Of a stretch of 46,451 bases of DNA, positions 16,256-24,328 are shown one piece after another. Source of the DNA: ZC4RG35 sp964571765. GTDB taxonomy: Bacteria; Actinomycetota; Acidimicrobiia; Spongiisociales; ZC4RG35. The stretch lies in assembly GCA_964571765.1 (NCBI GenBank), contig CAZNDH010000014.1:1-46451 (forward strand), given 5' to 3'. Each line of letters opens with the position of its first letter. The stretch's first letter is position 1. A model generated the notes under the pieces. The model made no database searches, had not been told where the DNA came from, and was given only the letters and a program-made list of their open reading frames with translations. Position numbers and translations under genes: made by a program.

Positions 16256-17181
16256 CCAGCACCCGAACCCTGACCCGGCTCAGCCGGATCCTCGCCCTCA
16301 TCCCCTATGTCCTCGAGCACGGGACGGTCGAGGTGTCCGAGGTGGTTGACCGGTTCGGCTACACCCCTGAGCAGCTCTCCCGCGACCTGGAAACAGTGTT
16401 CGTCTGCGGGCTCCCCGGCTACGGACCGGGCGATCTGATGGAGGCCTACATCGTCGACGACGAAGTGGTCATCGATGCCGCTGACTACTTCACCAAGGCC
16501 CCTCGTCTCACCCCGGTCGAAGCCCTTGGCCTTCTCGCCGCGGGGATGACAGTGGTGGGGATGGGTGAGGGGACTCGTGCCCTCCGCTCAGCAGTGGCCA
16601 AGCTGGCCAAAGTTGTGGTTCCGGACGCCGATCCGGCCTTGTCGGTCGACGTCCTCGATGAGAGCCCCCACGTCGGCGCACTCAGGTCGGCGGCGTCCGG
16701 GGCGAAGGTGGTCCGTATCGATTACCGGTCGGTGGGAAAGGAGGAGAACACCCGCCGCGACATCGAGCCGTGGTCGGTGTTCCACACCATGGGGCGGTGG
16801 TATGTCCTTGCCCACTGCCGGCTGGTAGGAGGGGAGCGGACCTTCAGGGTCGACCGCATCCGAAGCCTCGAGGTTCTCGACGAGGAGTTCGAACGCCCTG
16901 AGGTGGCACCCGAGCCGGGGGTGGGATACCACCCCTCCGACGGAGACGTATCCGCGGTCATCGAACTGAGCCCGGCCGCGGAATGGGTGATGGAGTACTA
17001 CCCGGTGGAGGACCTGGGCGCCAAGCGGGGTCGCTCCCGGATCAGGTTCTGGGCACCGGACCCCGAGGTGATCGCCCGTCTCCTCCTTCGGCTAGGCGGC
17101 TCGGGCCGCCTGGTGGAAGGCCCCGAAGTCGCGGAGAGGCTCCGCATGAGGGGAGACGCTCTCCTCGCCAGATACGCATAG
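16252..17181 (+). CDS. pafC: WYL-domain transcriptional regulator PafC
   Basis: A 309-residue partner of PafB with the same architecture: an N-terminal helix-turn-helix (LSRILALIPYVLEHG, VVDRFGYTPEQLSRDLE), a WYL domain with VVRIDYRS and FHTMGRWYVLAHC then ERTFRVDRI, and a C-terminal WCX region ending in LLARYA. The family senses DNA damage, probably by binding single-stranded DNA or a nucleic-acid ligand through WYL. Its ATG overlaps the pafB stop, consistent with stoichiometric production of a heterodimer. Confidence 0.9.
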   Translation: MTSTRTLTRLSRILALIPYVLEHGTVEVSEVVDRFGYTPEQLSRDLETVFVCGLPGYGPGDLMEAYIVDDEVVIDAADYFTKAPRLTPVEALGLLAAGMTVVGMGEGTRALRSAVAKLAKVVVPDADPALSVDVLDESPHVGALRSAASGAKVVRIDYRSVGKEENTRRDIEPWSVFHTMGRWYVLAHCRLVGGERTFRVDRIRSLEVLDEEFERPEVAPEPGVGYHPSDGDVSAVIELSPAAEWVMEYYPVEDLGAKRGRSRIRFWAPDPEVIARLLLRLGGSGRLVEGPEVAERLRMRGDALLARYA

Positions 17182-17266
17182 GGTCGATAGACCTAGCCAC
17201 ACCACTTCAGGTGGGAGGCCCTGGTGCCGATCACCTTCATTACTTATGGGTGACCGGAGACCAGGA

Positions 17267-17557
17267 ATGACGACCATCAAGACCACTTGCAATCACTGTG
17301 GGGACATCCATCTCACCCCGGAAGACGTGGCCCTGGAGCTTCGTCCCGGTGGCCGGGAAGGCGACTACAGGTTCACCTGCCCGACCTGCACCTTCCAGCA
17401 GCGTCGGCCGGCCAACTCCCGGGTGGTGAGTGTTCTTCTCGCCACCGGAGTTCACTTCGAAGTCATCAACCCCAACCCGATCACAGAATTGGAGATCGAG
17501 GCGTTCGCAGCCGCCCTGGAGACGGAACCGGATCCGTTCCGACTCCTGGCCGGATGA
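17267..17557 (+). CDS. Small zinc-ribbon protein
   Basis: A 96-residue protein with two CxxC pairs, C8/C11 and C38/C41, that should bind one zinc ion in a ribbon. The rest is a short alpha/beta tail (VVSVLLATGVHFEVINPNP, then ELEIEAFAAALE). No family function is known to me. It lies between pafC and the tat genes and ends just before a strong terminator, so it probably belongs to the pafBC transcript or has its own promoter in the 85-base gap. GGAG lies 9 bases before the chosen ATG; a start 7 codons earlier is possible. Confidence 0.6.
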   Translation: MTTIKTTCNHCGDIHLTPEDVALELRPGGREGDYRFTCPTCTFQQRRPANSRVVSVLLATGVHFEVINPNPITELEIEAFAAALETEPDPFRLLAG

Positions 17558-17612
17558 GAACGGGCCGGTAGGGGGAATCGACGGGGCGCCCGGGCAGGGG
17601 GCCCCACGGCCG

Positions 17613-17646
17613 GAAGGTGACGACCCTTGGGGGGGTCGTCACCTTC
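17613..17646. terminator. Strong hairpin terminator before tatA
   Basis: GAAGGTGACGACCC at 17613-17626 pairs perfectly with GGGTCGTCACCTTC at 17633-17646, a 14-bp stem with a 6-base loop. The 3' side continues TCCTTTCAT, a weak T-rich tail. It separates the zinc-ribbon gene from tatA and can act on the upstream transcript. Confidence 0.8.
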
Positions 17647-17669
17647 TCCTTTCATCCGTCACAGTCCTT

Positions 17670-17675
17670 TAGGAT
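17670..17675 (+). promoter_or_regulatory. Candidate -10 box TAGGAT before tatA, leaderless start
   Basis: TAGGAT is followed by 7 bases and the tatA ATG at 17683, with no Shine-Dalgarno. It lies just after the terminator, as expected for a new transcript (tatA-tatC-helY). Confidence 0.45.
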
Positions 17676-17682
17676 CGCGTCC

Positions 17683-18039
17683 ATGCAAGGTGGCGAGATC
17701 CTGATCATTCTGCTCGTCGCCCTGGTAGTGCTCGGGCCGAAACGTCTTCCGGAGATAGCCCGAAAGGCGGGGTCGTGGGCATCCGAACTGCGCCAGGCGG
17801 CCCGGGAGATAACCCAAGGCCTGGAGGCTGAGGTGGCCGAGGCGAAGAAGGCGGCCAACGAGGCAGTGGCTCCGGTCAGGGAGTTGACCGCGGATCTCGA
17901 GAGGGACGTGGCGTCGGTGGACCCGAAACGGTATGAGTGGACCGGGCCCAAACCCGTTTCCGGCCCCACCCCCGAGGACGCCATGGCCGACCTCGAGGAG
18001 ATCGAGAAGGCGGAGGAACCCCCGAAGGTCGACGGGTGA
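17683..18039 (+). CDS. tatA: Sec-independent translocase TatA/TatB-type protein
   Basis: A 118-residue protein with a short N-terminal membrane helix (GGEILIILLVALVVLGPKRL), the FGP-like hinge given here as LGPKRLPEIARKAG, and a long amphipathic helix of about 60 residues ending in a Pro-rich acidic tail. TatA and TatB share this plan; the length and the long charged helix are somewhat TatB-like, but the neighbour is TatC and this is the single tatA-type gene here. It forms the pore or the receptor partner for folded proteins with twin-arginine signals. The frame is open upstream to 17617 across the terminator, so ATG 17683 is chosen. Confidence 0.88.
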   Translation: MQGGEILIILLVALVVLGPKRLPEIARKAGSWASELRQAAREITQGLEAEVAEAKKAANEAVAPVRELTADLERDVASVDPKRYEWTGPKPVSGPTPEDAMADLEEIEKAEEPPKVDG

Positions 18040-18749
18040 CCCACGACCGCCCACAGTCGATCCTCGGGCATCTCGAGGAGTTGCGATGGCGGGTGCTCAA
18101 GGCAGGGATAGGTGTGGTCCTGGGCGGGGTGGTCGCCGTGATCTTCGTCGACCAGATCCGGGACGTACTCCAAGCACCGTTCCACGAGGCCGACCCGAGT
18201 GCAGCCCTCCAGGTCTTCGCCGTGGCCGAGCAGTGGGGAGTGCTGATGCGCATCGCTCTGTTTGGCGGCCTGGTGCTGGCCAGCCCGGTGGTGCTCTACC
18301 AGATGTGGGCGTTCGTTGCCCCCGCCCTCACCGGCCGGGAGCGCCGCTGGGCTATCCCCATCGTCTCCAGCCTGGTGATCCTCTTCGTCGGCGGGGTGGT
18401 TTTCGGGTACTGGGTGCTGCCCCGTGGCCTGGAGTTCCTCCTCGGGATCTTCCCCGACGTGGACAACGACCTTCGGATGGCCGACTACTACTCGTTTGTC
18501 ATCCGTTTCCTCGTCGCCTTCGGAGTGTGCTTCATGTACCCGGTTTTCCTCTTTGCTTCGGCTGCAGTCGGGGTGGTCTCTTCGGAGAGGCTCGCTCGGG
18601 GACGACGCTGGGCGGTGGTGATCGTGGTGATCGCCGCTGCCTTCATAACCCCCACCGGTGACGCCCTCACACTGATGCTCCTATCCGCCCCCCTCTACCT
18701 GATGTACGAGGCGACTTACTGGTTGATTCGCCTCGTCTTGAAGAAGTGA
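18036..18749 (+). CDS. tatC: Sec-independent protein translocase TatC
   Basis: A 237-residue multi-spanning membrane protein with about six helices. The N-terminal cytoplasmic segment HLEELRWRVLKA is the signal-peptide recognition motif with its conserved Glu. The late block ITPTGDALTLMLLSAPLYLMYE is the standard TatC signature. It recognises twin-arginine signals in the cytoplasmic membrane. The GTG overlaps the tatA stop (GTGA) and the gene overlaps helY likewise. A longer upstream frame is in the shadow of tatA. Confidence 0.95.
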   Translation: MTHDRPQSILGHLEELRWRVLKAGIGVVLGGVVAVIFVDQIRDVLQAPFHEADPSAALQVFAVAEQWGVLMRIALFGGLVLASPVVLYQMWAFVAPALTGRERRWAIPIVSSLVILFVGGVVFGYWVLPRGLEFLLGIFPDVDNDLRMADYYSFVIRFLVAFGVCFMYPVFLFASAAVGVVSSERLARGRRWAVVIVVIAAAFITPTGDALTLMLLSAPLYLMYEATYWLIRLVLKK

Positions 18750-21292
18750 GCTACTCGCTGACCGATTTCTGGCGGCGTTTCGACTTCGAACCCGACGCCT
18801 TCCAGGTGGAGGCGGCCCAAGCCATAGAGTCGGGGCGATCGGTGGTGGTCACCGCTCCCACCGGCTCGGGTAAGACACTGGTCGCCGAGGCCGCCATCCA
18901 CCTCGCCATGGCCGAGGGGCACAAGGCCTTCTACACCACGCCGATAAAAGCCCTGTCCAACCAGAAGTTCGCCGACTTCGCCGCGGTCCACGGCGAGAGG
19001 CAGGTGGGACTGCTCACCGGGGACAATGTGGTCAATCCCGATGCCCCCCTGATCGTGGCCACCCTGGAGGTCCTGAGGAACATGATCTATGCCGACATCG
19101 GCCACCTCGACGAGGTGGGGCTGGTGGTGCTGGATGAGGCCCACTACCTCCAGGACCGGGCCCGGGGGGCGGCGTGGGAGGAGGTATTGATCCACTGCCC
19201 CGACCACGTCCGGTTCGTCTGCCTCTCGGCGACCATCTCCAACAACGCCGAGTTCGCCGCGTGGGTGGGGGAGCGGCGCGGGCCAACCAGCCTCATCGCC
19301 ACCGACCATCGCCCGGTCCCCCTGGAGTCGATGTACATGGTCAAGGACCGCTCCGCGGCCCAGACCCTCCACCTGCTACCCACCTTCGTCACCCGGGAGG
19401 GGCGAACCCGTCCCAACCCGGGCATCGAGAACATGCTTCGGCTGGAGAAGGGGAGGCGGCGGAGACTCACCACCCCGACCCGGCTGGAAACCGTGGAGCG
19501 CCTCGCCTCCGAGGAAATGCTCCCCGCCATCTACTTCATATTCTCCCGGGCAGGGTGTGACGCCGCCGCCACGCGTCTGGTGGACGCCGGGGTCAGGCTC
19601 ACCGACCGCGAAGAACGGGAGTCGATCCGGGAGATCGTCGAGGAGCGCACCTCCCATCTCCCCGACACCGATCTGGCGGTCCTCGGATACGACCGCTGGA
19701 TCACCGGCCTGGAGATGGGGCTGGCCGCCCACCACGCCGGGCTGGTCCCCGCCTTCAAGGAGACCGTAGAGGAGCTGTTCGAGCTGGGGCTGCTCAAGGT
19801 GGTGTTCGCCACCGAAACCCTGGCCCTGGGGATCAACATGCCTGCCCGGTCGGTGGTTCTCGAGTCGTTGAGCAAGTTCAACGGGGAGAGCCACGAGATG
19901 CTCCGCCCGGGGGACTACACCCAGCTGACCGGGAGGGCGGGACGGCGAGGAATCGACGTCGAGGGCTTCGGGGTGGTGCTCCACTCTCCGTTCGTCGACT
20001 TCACCCAGGTGACCGAAGTGGCCTCCCTGGGGGCCCACGAACTGACCTCGAGCTTCCGGCCCACCTACAACATGACCGCCAATCTGATCGCCAACTACCA
20101 CGAGTCCGAGGCAGAATCGCTGCTCGAGGCGTCGTTCGCCGCCTTCCAGAGGGAGGGCGACATCGAAGAGGCCAGCCGGACCATCGAGGCCCTGGAGCAC
20201 CAGATCGCACGAGAGTCCGAGTTGGCGCATTGTGAGCGAGGCAATGTCGAGGAGTACATGGGGTTGATCGAAGCTTTGACTCACAAGAGGCACAACGACC
20301 GCATCGCCTCCGCGCTGCGCGCCGGAGACGTGGTTCAGGTGGTCGGAGGTCGCAACGACGGTCGCTACGCCGTGCTGCGACGTCTCCCATCCAAAGACGA
20401 GGGTGCCCGTTACCTGGTGCTCTCCACCTCGGGCCGGGTGAGCACCCTCCGCTTCCGGGACATCACCGCGGCCAGCCAGTCGCTGGGGAAGATAAGCCTG
20501 CCTACCCCGTTCAAGCCTCGGGACCGGCGATTCGTCGAGGAAACCCTGAGAAGGCTGCGCAAGGTCCAGCCGAAGAGATCGGAGAGGTCACCCCAGACCC
20601 ACAAGCTGGTCGAGCATCCGGTGGCTGACTGCCCCGACGCCTCACGCCACCTGGCGGCGCTGCGCCGAGTGAACCGTCTCACCCGCCGCCTCCAGCAGCA
20701 TCTCGCCCTACGACGGTCGAGCGGGCACGGCCTGGTCGACGAGTTCAAGGCGATCCGGGCCCTGCTCGACGACCTCGACTACACCGACGGCTGGCGACTC
20801 ACTCCCAGGGGGGAGCGACTCCGTAGGCTGTACAACGAGTCCGACCTGCTTCTCGCCGAGGCCATCGAGCATGGCGCTCTATATGCCCTCGAGCCCGCCG
20901 AGCTGGCCGCCCTGCTCTCGGTCTTCGTCTACGAGCCGAGGTCCGATCAATCGTCGGCGCCGGAGTGGCCCACCGGCGAGTTGTATCGTCGCTGGGAGAT
21001 GGTCGAAGACCTGTGGGCCGAGCTCAACCGTCGGGAACGCGACGGCAGGCTGTCGCCGACCAGGCGCCCCGACCCCGGTTTCGGGCTGCTCGCCCACCAG
21101 TGGGCCTCGGGGGTCGAGTTCGACGCACTACCCACCAAGGGCATGGCCCCGGGTGACTTCGTCCGGGTCTCCCGACAGCTCGTCGACCTGCTTCGCCAGG
21201 TGCGGGACGGAATAAGCGAGCTGGCCCCGGAGGCCGGCGCCGCCCTGCGCCAGGTCGACCGTGGCGTGGTCGCTGCCCAAGGGGTCGCCTGA
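18746..21292 (+). CDS. helY: Ski2/Mtr4-like superfamily II RNA helicase HelY
   Basis: An 848-residue DExH-box helicase. Motif I is TAPTGSGKT near residue 37, Ia TTPIKALSNQKF, II VLDEAHYLQD (DEAH) near residue 130, III SATISN, V FATETLALGINMPARSV and VI QLTGRAGRRGID. The C-terminal half has the helical bundle (arch-like) region of the Ski2/Mtr4/Dob1 family and about 250 residues of extra helices. Bacterial members are presumed to unwind RNA for turnover. The GTG start overlaps tatC. The position after tatC is conserved in actinobacteria, although no functional link between the two is known. Confidence 0.9.
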   Translation: MSYSLTDFWRRFDFEPDAFQVEAAQAIESGRSVVVTAPTGSGKTLVAEAAIHLAMAEGHKAFYTTPIKALSNQKFADFAAVHGERQVGLLTGDNVVNPDAPLIVATLEVLRNMIYADIGHLDEVGLVVLDEAHYLQDRARGAAWEEVLIHCPDHVRFVCLSATISNNAEFAAWVGERRGPTSLIATDHRPVPLESMYMVKDRSAAQTLHLLPTFVTREGRTRPNPGIENMLRLEKGRRRRLTTPTRLETVERLASEEMLPAIYFIFSRAGCDAAATRLVDAGVRLTDREERESIREIVEERTSHLPDTDLAVLGYDRWITGLEMGLAAHHAGLVPAFKETVEELFELGLLKVVFATETLALGINMPARSVVLESLSKFNGESHEMLRPGDYTQLTGRAGRRGIDVEGFGVVLHSPFVDFTQVTEVASLGAHELTSSFRPTYNMTANLIANYHESEAESLLEASFAAFQREGDIEEASRTIEALEHQIARESELAHCERGNVEEYMGLIEALTHKRHNDRIASALRAGDVVQVVGGRNDGRYAVLRRLPSKDEGARYLVLSTSGRVSTLRFRDITAASQSLGKISLPTPFKPRDRRFVEETLRRLRKVQPKRSERSPQTHKLVEHPVADCPDASRHLAALRRVNRLTRRLQQHLALRRSSGHGLVDEFKAIRALLDDLDYTDGWRLTPRGERLRRLYNESDLLLAEAIEHGALYALEPAELAALLSVFVYEPRSDQSSAPEWPTGELYRRWEMVEDLWAELNRRERDGRLSPTRRPDPGFGLLAHQWASGVEFDALPTKGMAPGDFVRVSRQLVDLLRQVRDGISELAPEAGAALRQVDRGVVAAQGVA

Positions 21293-22177
21293 TTGAGCCC
21301 CTGGTTGGTGGTGGTCAACCGCGCAGCGGGAAGGAGCCCGGTCGCTCCCCTAAAGGTGGGCGAGGCCCTGACGGCTTGGGGCGTGGAGCACGAGATGGCA
21401 GTTCCACACACCAAGGTCGAGACCGCCGAGGTCCTCCGCGATGCCGCCTGGCGGGGATTCACCAGGTTCGCCGTCGCCGGTGGGGACGGGACGGTCAACC
21501 TGGCGGTCAACGAGCTGCTCGGGCTGAGCATGGACCAGATCCCCACCATTGGGGTGCTGCCGGTGGGCAGCGGATGCGACCTTCTGCGAACGTTCGCCCT
21601 CCCCCAGGAGTTGGGCGCCGCCGCCCGACATCTCTCCACCGAGGACACCTACGACATCGACGTGGTCACCCTGGAAGGCTCGTGGGGGCTTCGTTACTAC
21701 GTCAACGTGGCCCAGGTCGGGGTGGGCGCCGCCGCCGCTCAGACCGCTTCCCGAATAACCCGTCGGATCGGATCGGCTCGTTACCCGGTAGCCTTCGCCG
21801 CCCGTCTGCCGCGCTTTCCCAGGGCGCAGGTTACGGTCACCACCGAGCGGCGCACCCACCATGCCGACGCCCTGGCGGTGATCATGGCCAACGCCCAGTT
21901 CTTCGCCGGAGGCTGGAACGTGGCGCCACGGGCCACATTGATCGACGGTCTGGTCGACATCCAGGTGATCAGCGCCCGGAAGACCCAGGCTCCTGCCTTG
22001 GTCCCCAAGGTGATCAGGGGGACCCATCTCGCCGACCCCTCGGTGAGACGGTTCAGCGCCGCCGAGTTCCACATCGTCACCGAGCCGACATGGCCCCTCG
22101 AGGCCGACGGCGACCTGGTTGGGAATACTCCGGTGTCGGGTCGGGTTGTGCCCGCCGCGATACGCCTGAAGATCTGA
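21293..22177 (+). CDS. Diacylglycerol kinase-family lipid kinase
   Basis: A 294-residue member of the DAGK catalytic family (YegS-like). The ATP site reads FAVAGGDGTVNLAVNELL near residue 62 and the second motif is GVLPVGSGCDLLRTF near residue 85, with Cys in place of the usual Asn of GTGND. ALAVIMANAQFFAGGWNVAPRA matches the late conserved block. The likely reaction is phosphorylation of diacylglycerol or another lipid alcohol; the substrate is unresolved. TTG starts one base after the helY stop, so it is the last gene of the tat transcript. Confidence 0.82.
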   Translation: MSPWLVVVNRAAGRSPVAPLKVGEALTAWGVEHEMAVPHTKVETAEVLRDAAWRGFTRFAVAGGDGTVNLAVNELLGLSMDQIPTIGVLPVGSGCDLLRTFALPQELGAAARHLSTEDTYDIDVVTLEGSWGLRYYVNVAQVGVGAAAAQTASRITRRIGSARYPVAFAARLPRFPRAQVTVTTERRTHHADALAVIMANAQFFAGGWNVAPRATLIDGLVDIQVISARKTQAPALVPKVIRGTHLADPSVRRFSAAEFHIVTEPTWPLEADGDLVGNTPVSGRVVPAAIRLKI

Positions 22178-22188
22178 ACAATCGCCCG

Positions 22189-22194
22189 TATACT
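22189..22194 (+). promoter_or_regulatory. Candidate -10 box TATACT before the DUF4193 gene
   Basis: TATACT lies 33 bases before the ATG at 22228, in the gap after the lipid kinase. The same hexamer stands upstream of arc (8872). No clear -35 was found. Confidence 0.35.
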
Positions 22195-22227
22195 CCCGCC
22201 GCCCATCGACCCCCAGGTGCACCAGGA

Positions 22228-22728
22228 ATGGCAGCAACCAAGCCGAAGAAGACAACAGAAGAGACTCCTGAGACCGAGGACCTGCTCGACGAACCCGACG
22301 CCGACGCAGAGCCAGGTGATCTCGACGAGGACCCGGTCATCGAGGAGGACCTCGACGACGAGGTCGTCGAGGCGACGGCTCTGGTCGACGTCGAAGAGGG
22401 GGACGATGAGTTCGAGGAGGATGAGGAAGACTCCGACGAATACGACGATGACGACGATGACGACGAGGAGCACGACGAGGACACCGCCGACGCCCTCGAG
22501 GAACTCGAGAACCAGGAGCTGCAGCTTCTCGAGGACGAGGCCAACGAGGCGATGCTGGTGGACGAGGTCGAAGAGCTCAGGGCGATGCGCCGGGCCGAGC
22601 TCACCATGAACGTCGACGCTCAGGTCCAGAAGTCGGACGAATTCGTCTGTCAGTCGTGCTTCATGGTGAAGCGAACCAGCCAGCTGGCCAACAAGCGCAG
22701 GATGATCTGCCAGGACTGCGTCGCCTGA
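22228..22728 (+). CDS. DUF4193-family acidic zinc-finger protein
   Basis: A 166-residue protein. Residues 10-90 are a low-complexity acidic tract with a run of Asp and Glu around residues 70-85. The rest holds a helical segment (ELENQELQLLEDEANEAM) and a C-terminal zinc finger with C141, C144, C161 and C164 (VCQSCF and ICQDC). This C-terminal finger with the hydrophobic FMVKRTSQLA is the DUF4193 signature, widespread in actinobacteria. Function unknown; an acidic tail plus zinc finger would suit a transcription-linked protein, which is inference. It heads a run of genes with gaps of 4 bases or overlaps. Confidence 0.8.
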   Translation: MAATKPKKTTEETPETEDLLDEPDADAEPGDLDEDPVIEEDLDDEVVEATALVDVEEGDDEFEEDEEDSDEYDDDDDDDEEHDEDTADALEELENQELQLLEDEANEAMLVDEVEELRAMRRAELTMNVDAQVQKSDEFVCQSCFMVKRTSQLANKRRMICQDCVA

Positions 22729-22732
22729 GCCG

Positions 22733-23470
22733 GTGGAGAGCTCCCGGGTCACAGTCGTCGTCCCCACCTACAACGAAGTCGAGAATCTCACCGACCTGAC
22801 CCGGGCAGTGCGAGCCCATGGCTACCGGGTGATGGTGGTCGACGACAACTCCCCGGACGGGACAGGCGCCCTCGCCGATCGTCTCGGCGAGACAGACGAC
22901 TGCGTGTCGGTGCTCCATCGTCCTGGGAAACAGGGCTTGGGCGTTGCCTACGCCGACGCCTTCGACAGAATCATTGCCTCGGATCGAGCCGACGTGGTGG
23001 TGGAGATGGATGCCGACTTCTCCCATGACCCGGCCGACCTGCCTCGGCTGGTGGCGGCGGTCGAGGCCGGCGCCGATGTGGCCATCGGGTCGCGGTACGT
23101 GCCTGGAGGCTCCACCCCGGACTGGCCGCCGCTGAGGCGGTTGATTTCCCATGGCGGCAACTGGTACGCCCGGACCATGCTTGGCATGTCGGTCCGTGAC
23201 TCGACTGCAGGGTTCCGCGCCTTCGCCGTCGACGCCCTACGCCGGCTCCCGTACGCCCAGACCAGGGCCTCTGGGTACGGGTTCCAGGTGGAGATGGCGT
23301 GGCGCGCCGGAACGCTTGGGTTGACCGTCGTCGAAGTGCCCATCACTTTCAGAGACCGCACCCGGGGGAGGTCGAAAATGGGTTGGCGCATCGTAGTCGA
23401 GGCGATGTGGCTGGTGACGGTGTGGGGTATGGGGCGCCTGCGCCGATCGGTACGGTTCGCCGGCCGATGA
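22733..23470 (+). CDS. Polyprenol monophosphomannose synthase (GT2)
   Basis: A 245-residue soluble GT-A glycosyltransferase. VVVPTYNEVENL is the start of the Rossmann fold, VVDDNSPDGTG binds the nucleotide, VEMDADFSHDPADL carries the DXD metal motif, and DSTAGFRAF with GYGFQVEM are typical of Ppm/DPM1 synthases. The product is mannosyl phosphopolyprenol, a donor for mannolipids and glycoproteins. Some actinobacterial Ppm1 proteins carry an extra membrane domain; this one has none and would be a peripheral enzyme. GTG starts 4 bases after the previous stop and the gene overlaps the next by ATGA. Confidence 0.85.
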   Translation: MESSRVTVVVPTYNEVENLTDLTRAVRAHGYRVMVVDDNSPDGTGALADRLGETDDCVSVLHRPGKQGLGVAYADAFDRIIASDRADVVVEMDADFSHDPADLPRLVAAVEAGADVAIGSRYVPGGSTPDWPPLRRLISHGGNWYARTMLGMSVRDSTAGFRAFAVDALRRLPYAQTRASGYGFQVEMAWRAGTLGLTVVEVPITFRDRTRGRSKMGWRIVVEAMWLVTVWGMGRLRRSVRFAGR

Positions 23471-23943
23471 GCACGACCGCCCGCCTGGCGACACCGGAAG
23501 ATGTGGACATCCTGGTCGCCTTGTACCGGGGTCTCGAGGAGGAGATGACCGCCCTTCACCCGATGTGGCCCATGGCCGACGGTCTCGACGAGCCGGTGGA
23601 AGCCAGCTTCACAGCCCTGGTCTCCGAGGAGGACGCGGTGACCGTGATCGGGGAACTAGATGGGGTCCCCTTCGGCTTCTTGGTTGCCCGGGTGGAGCCG
23701 ATGCTCTCACAGGCAGGCGCGGAGCGGATCGGGGTGATCCGGCTGATCTATGTGGACCGGGAGGCGCGAGAGGTGGCGGTGGGGGAGGTGATGCGGGAGG
23801 AGGCCATGGACCTTCTCCGGTTGCGGGGGATCACCAAGTTCGACGCCCACGTCCTTCCCGGGCACCGTCTCGCCAAGAACTTCTTCGAGGCAGGCGGATT
23901 CGCTGCCCGCTCGATCGTCATGCACCACGATGACCTCCGCTGA
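23467..23943 (+). CDS. GNAT-family N-acetyltransferase
   Basis: A 158-residue acetyltransferase of the Gcn5-related fold. After MSTTARLATPEDVDILVALYRGL, the family core IGVIRLIYVDREAREVAVGEVMREEAMDLL supplies the acetyl-CoA site, and KFDAHVLPGHRLAKNFFEAGGF matches the late conserved region. The acceptor is not predictable. A longer frame from 23299 lies in the shadow of the glycosyltransferase; the ATG at 23467 overlaps its stop and is the natural start. It shares an overlap of 14 bases with the Nudix gene. Confidence 0.75.
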   Translation: MSTTARLATPEDVDILVALYRGLEEEMTALHPMWPMADGLDEPVEASFTALVSEEDAVTVIGELDGVPFGFLVARVEPMLSQAGAERIGVIRLIYVDREAREVAVGEVMREEAMDLLRLRGITKFDAHVLPGHRLAKNFFEAGGFAARSIVMHHDDLR

Positions 23944-24328
23944 ACCGCGGCCCGTGGTAGGCGTGGGGGTCGTCGTGGTGGAAGAGGAGGAGATCCTTCT
24001 CATCCGCCGGAGTCGCCCACCGGGAAAGGGCCTGTGGACCGTGCCCGGGGGCAAGGTCCGGTACGGCGAGACCTTGAGGGACACCGCCCGGCGGGAGGCC
24101 CGGGAAGAGACCGGACTCGAGGTGGAGGTCGGTGAGGTGGCCTGGGTGGGTGAGATCATCGACGAGGGGCACCACATCGTGATCACCGATTTCTTCGCCA
24201 CCGTGGTCGGGGGGAGGCTGGGGGCTGGCGACGACGCCGCCGACGCCGCCTGGGTGCCCTTGGGGGAGACCCGGAAGCTCCCTCTGACTGGGACGATGCA
24301 CCAACTCCTGGATACATTGGGTGAATGA
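23930..24328 (+). CDS. Nudix hydrolase
   Basis: A 132-residue Nudix protein. The box reads GKVRYGETLRDTARREAREETGL, matching G-x5-E-x7-REUXEEXGU. Metal-binding glutamates are in the REAREE part. It would hydrolyse a nucleoside diphosphate linked to another group; substrate unknown. Similar to MutT-size proteins, with a typical VVVEEEEILLIRRSRPPGKGLWTVPGG start. It overlaps the next gene (ATGA). No link to a defined pathway is evident from the neighbours. Confidence 0.85.
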   Translation: MTSAEPRPVVGVGVVVVEEEEILLIRRSRPPGKGLWTVPGGKVRYGETLRDTARREAREETGLEVEVGEVAWVGEIIDEGHHIVITDFFATVVGGRLGAGDDAADAAWVPLGETRKLPLTGTMHQLLDTLGE

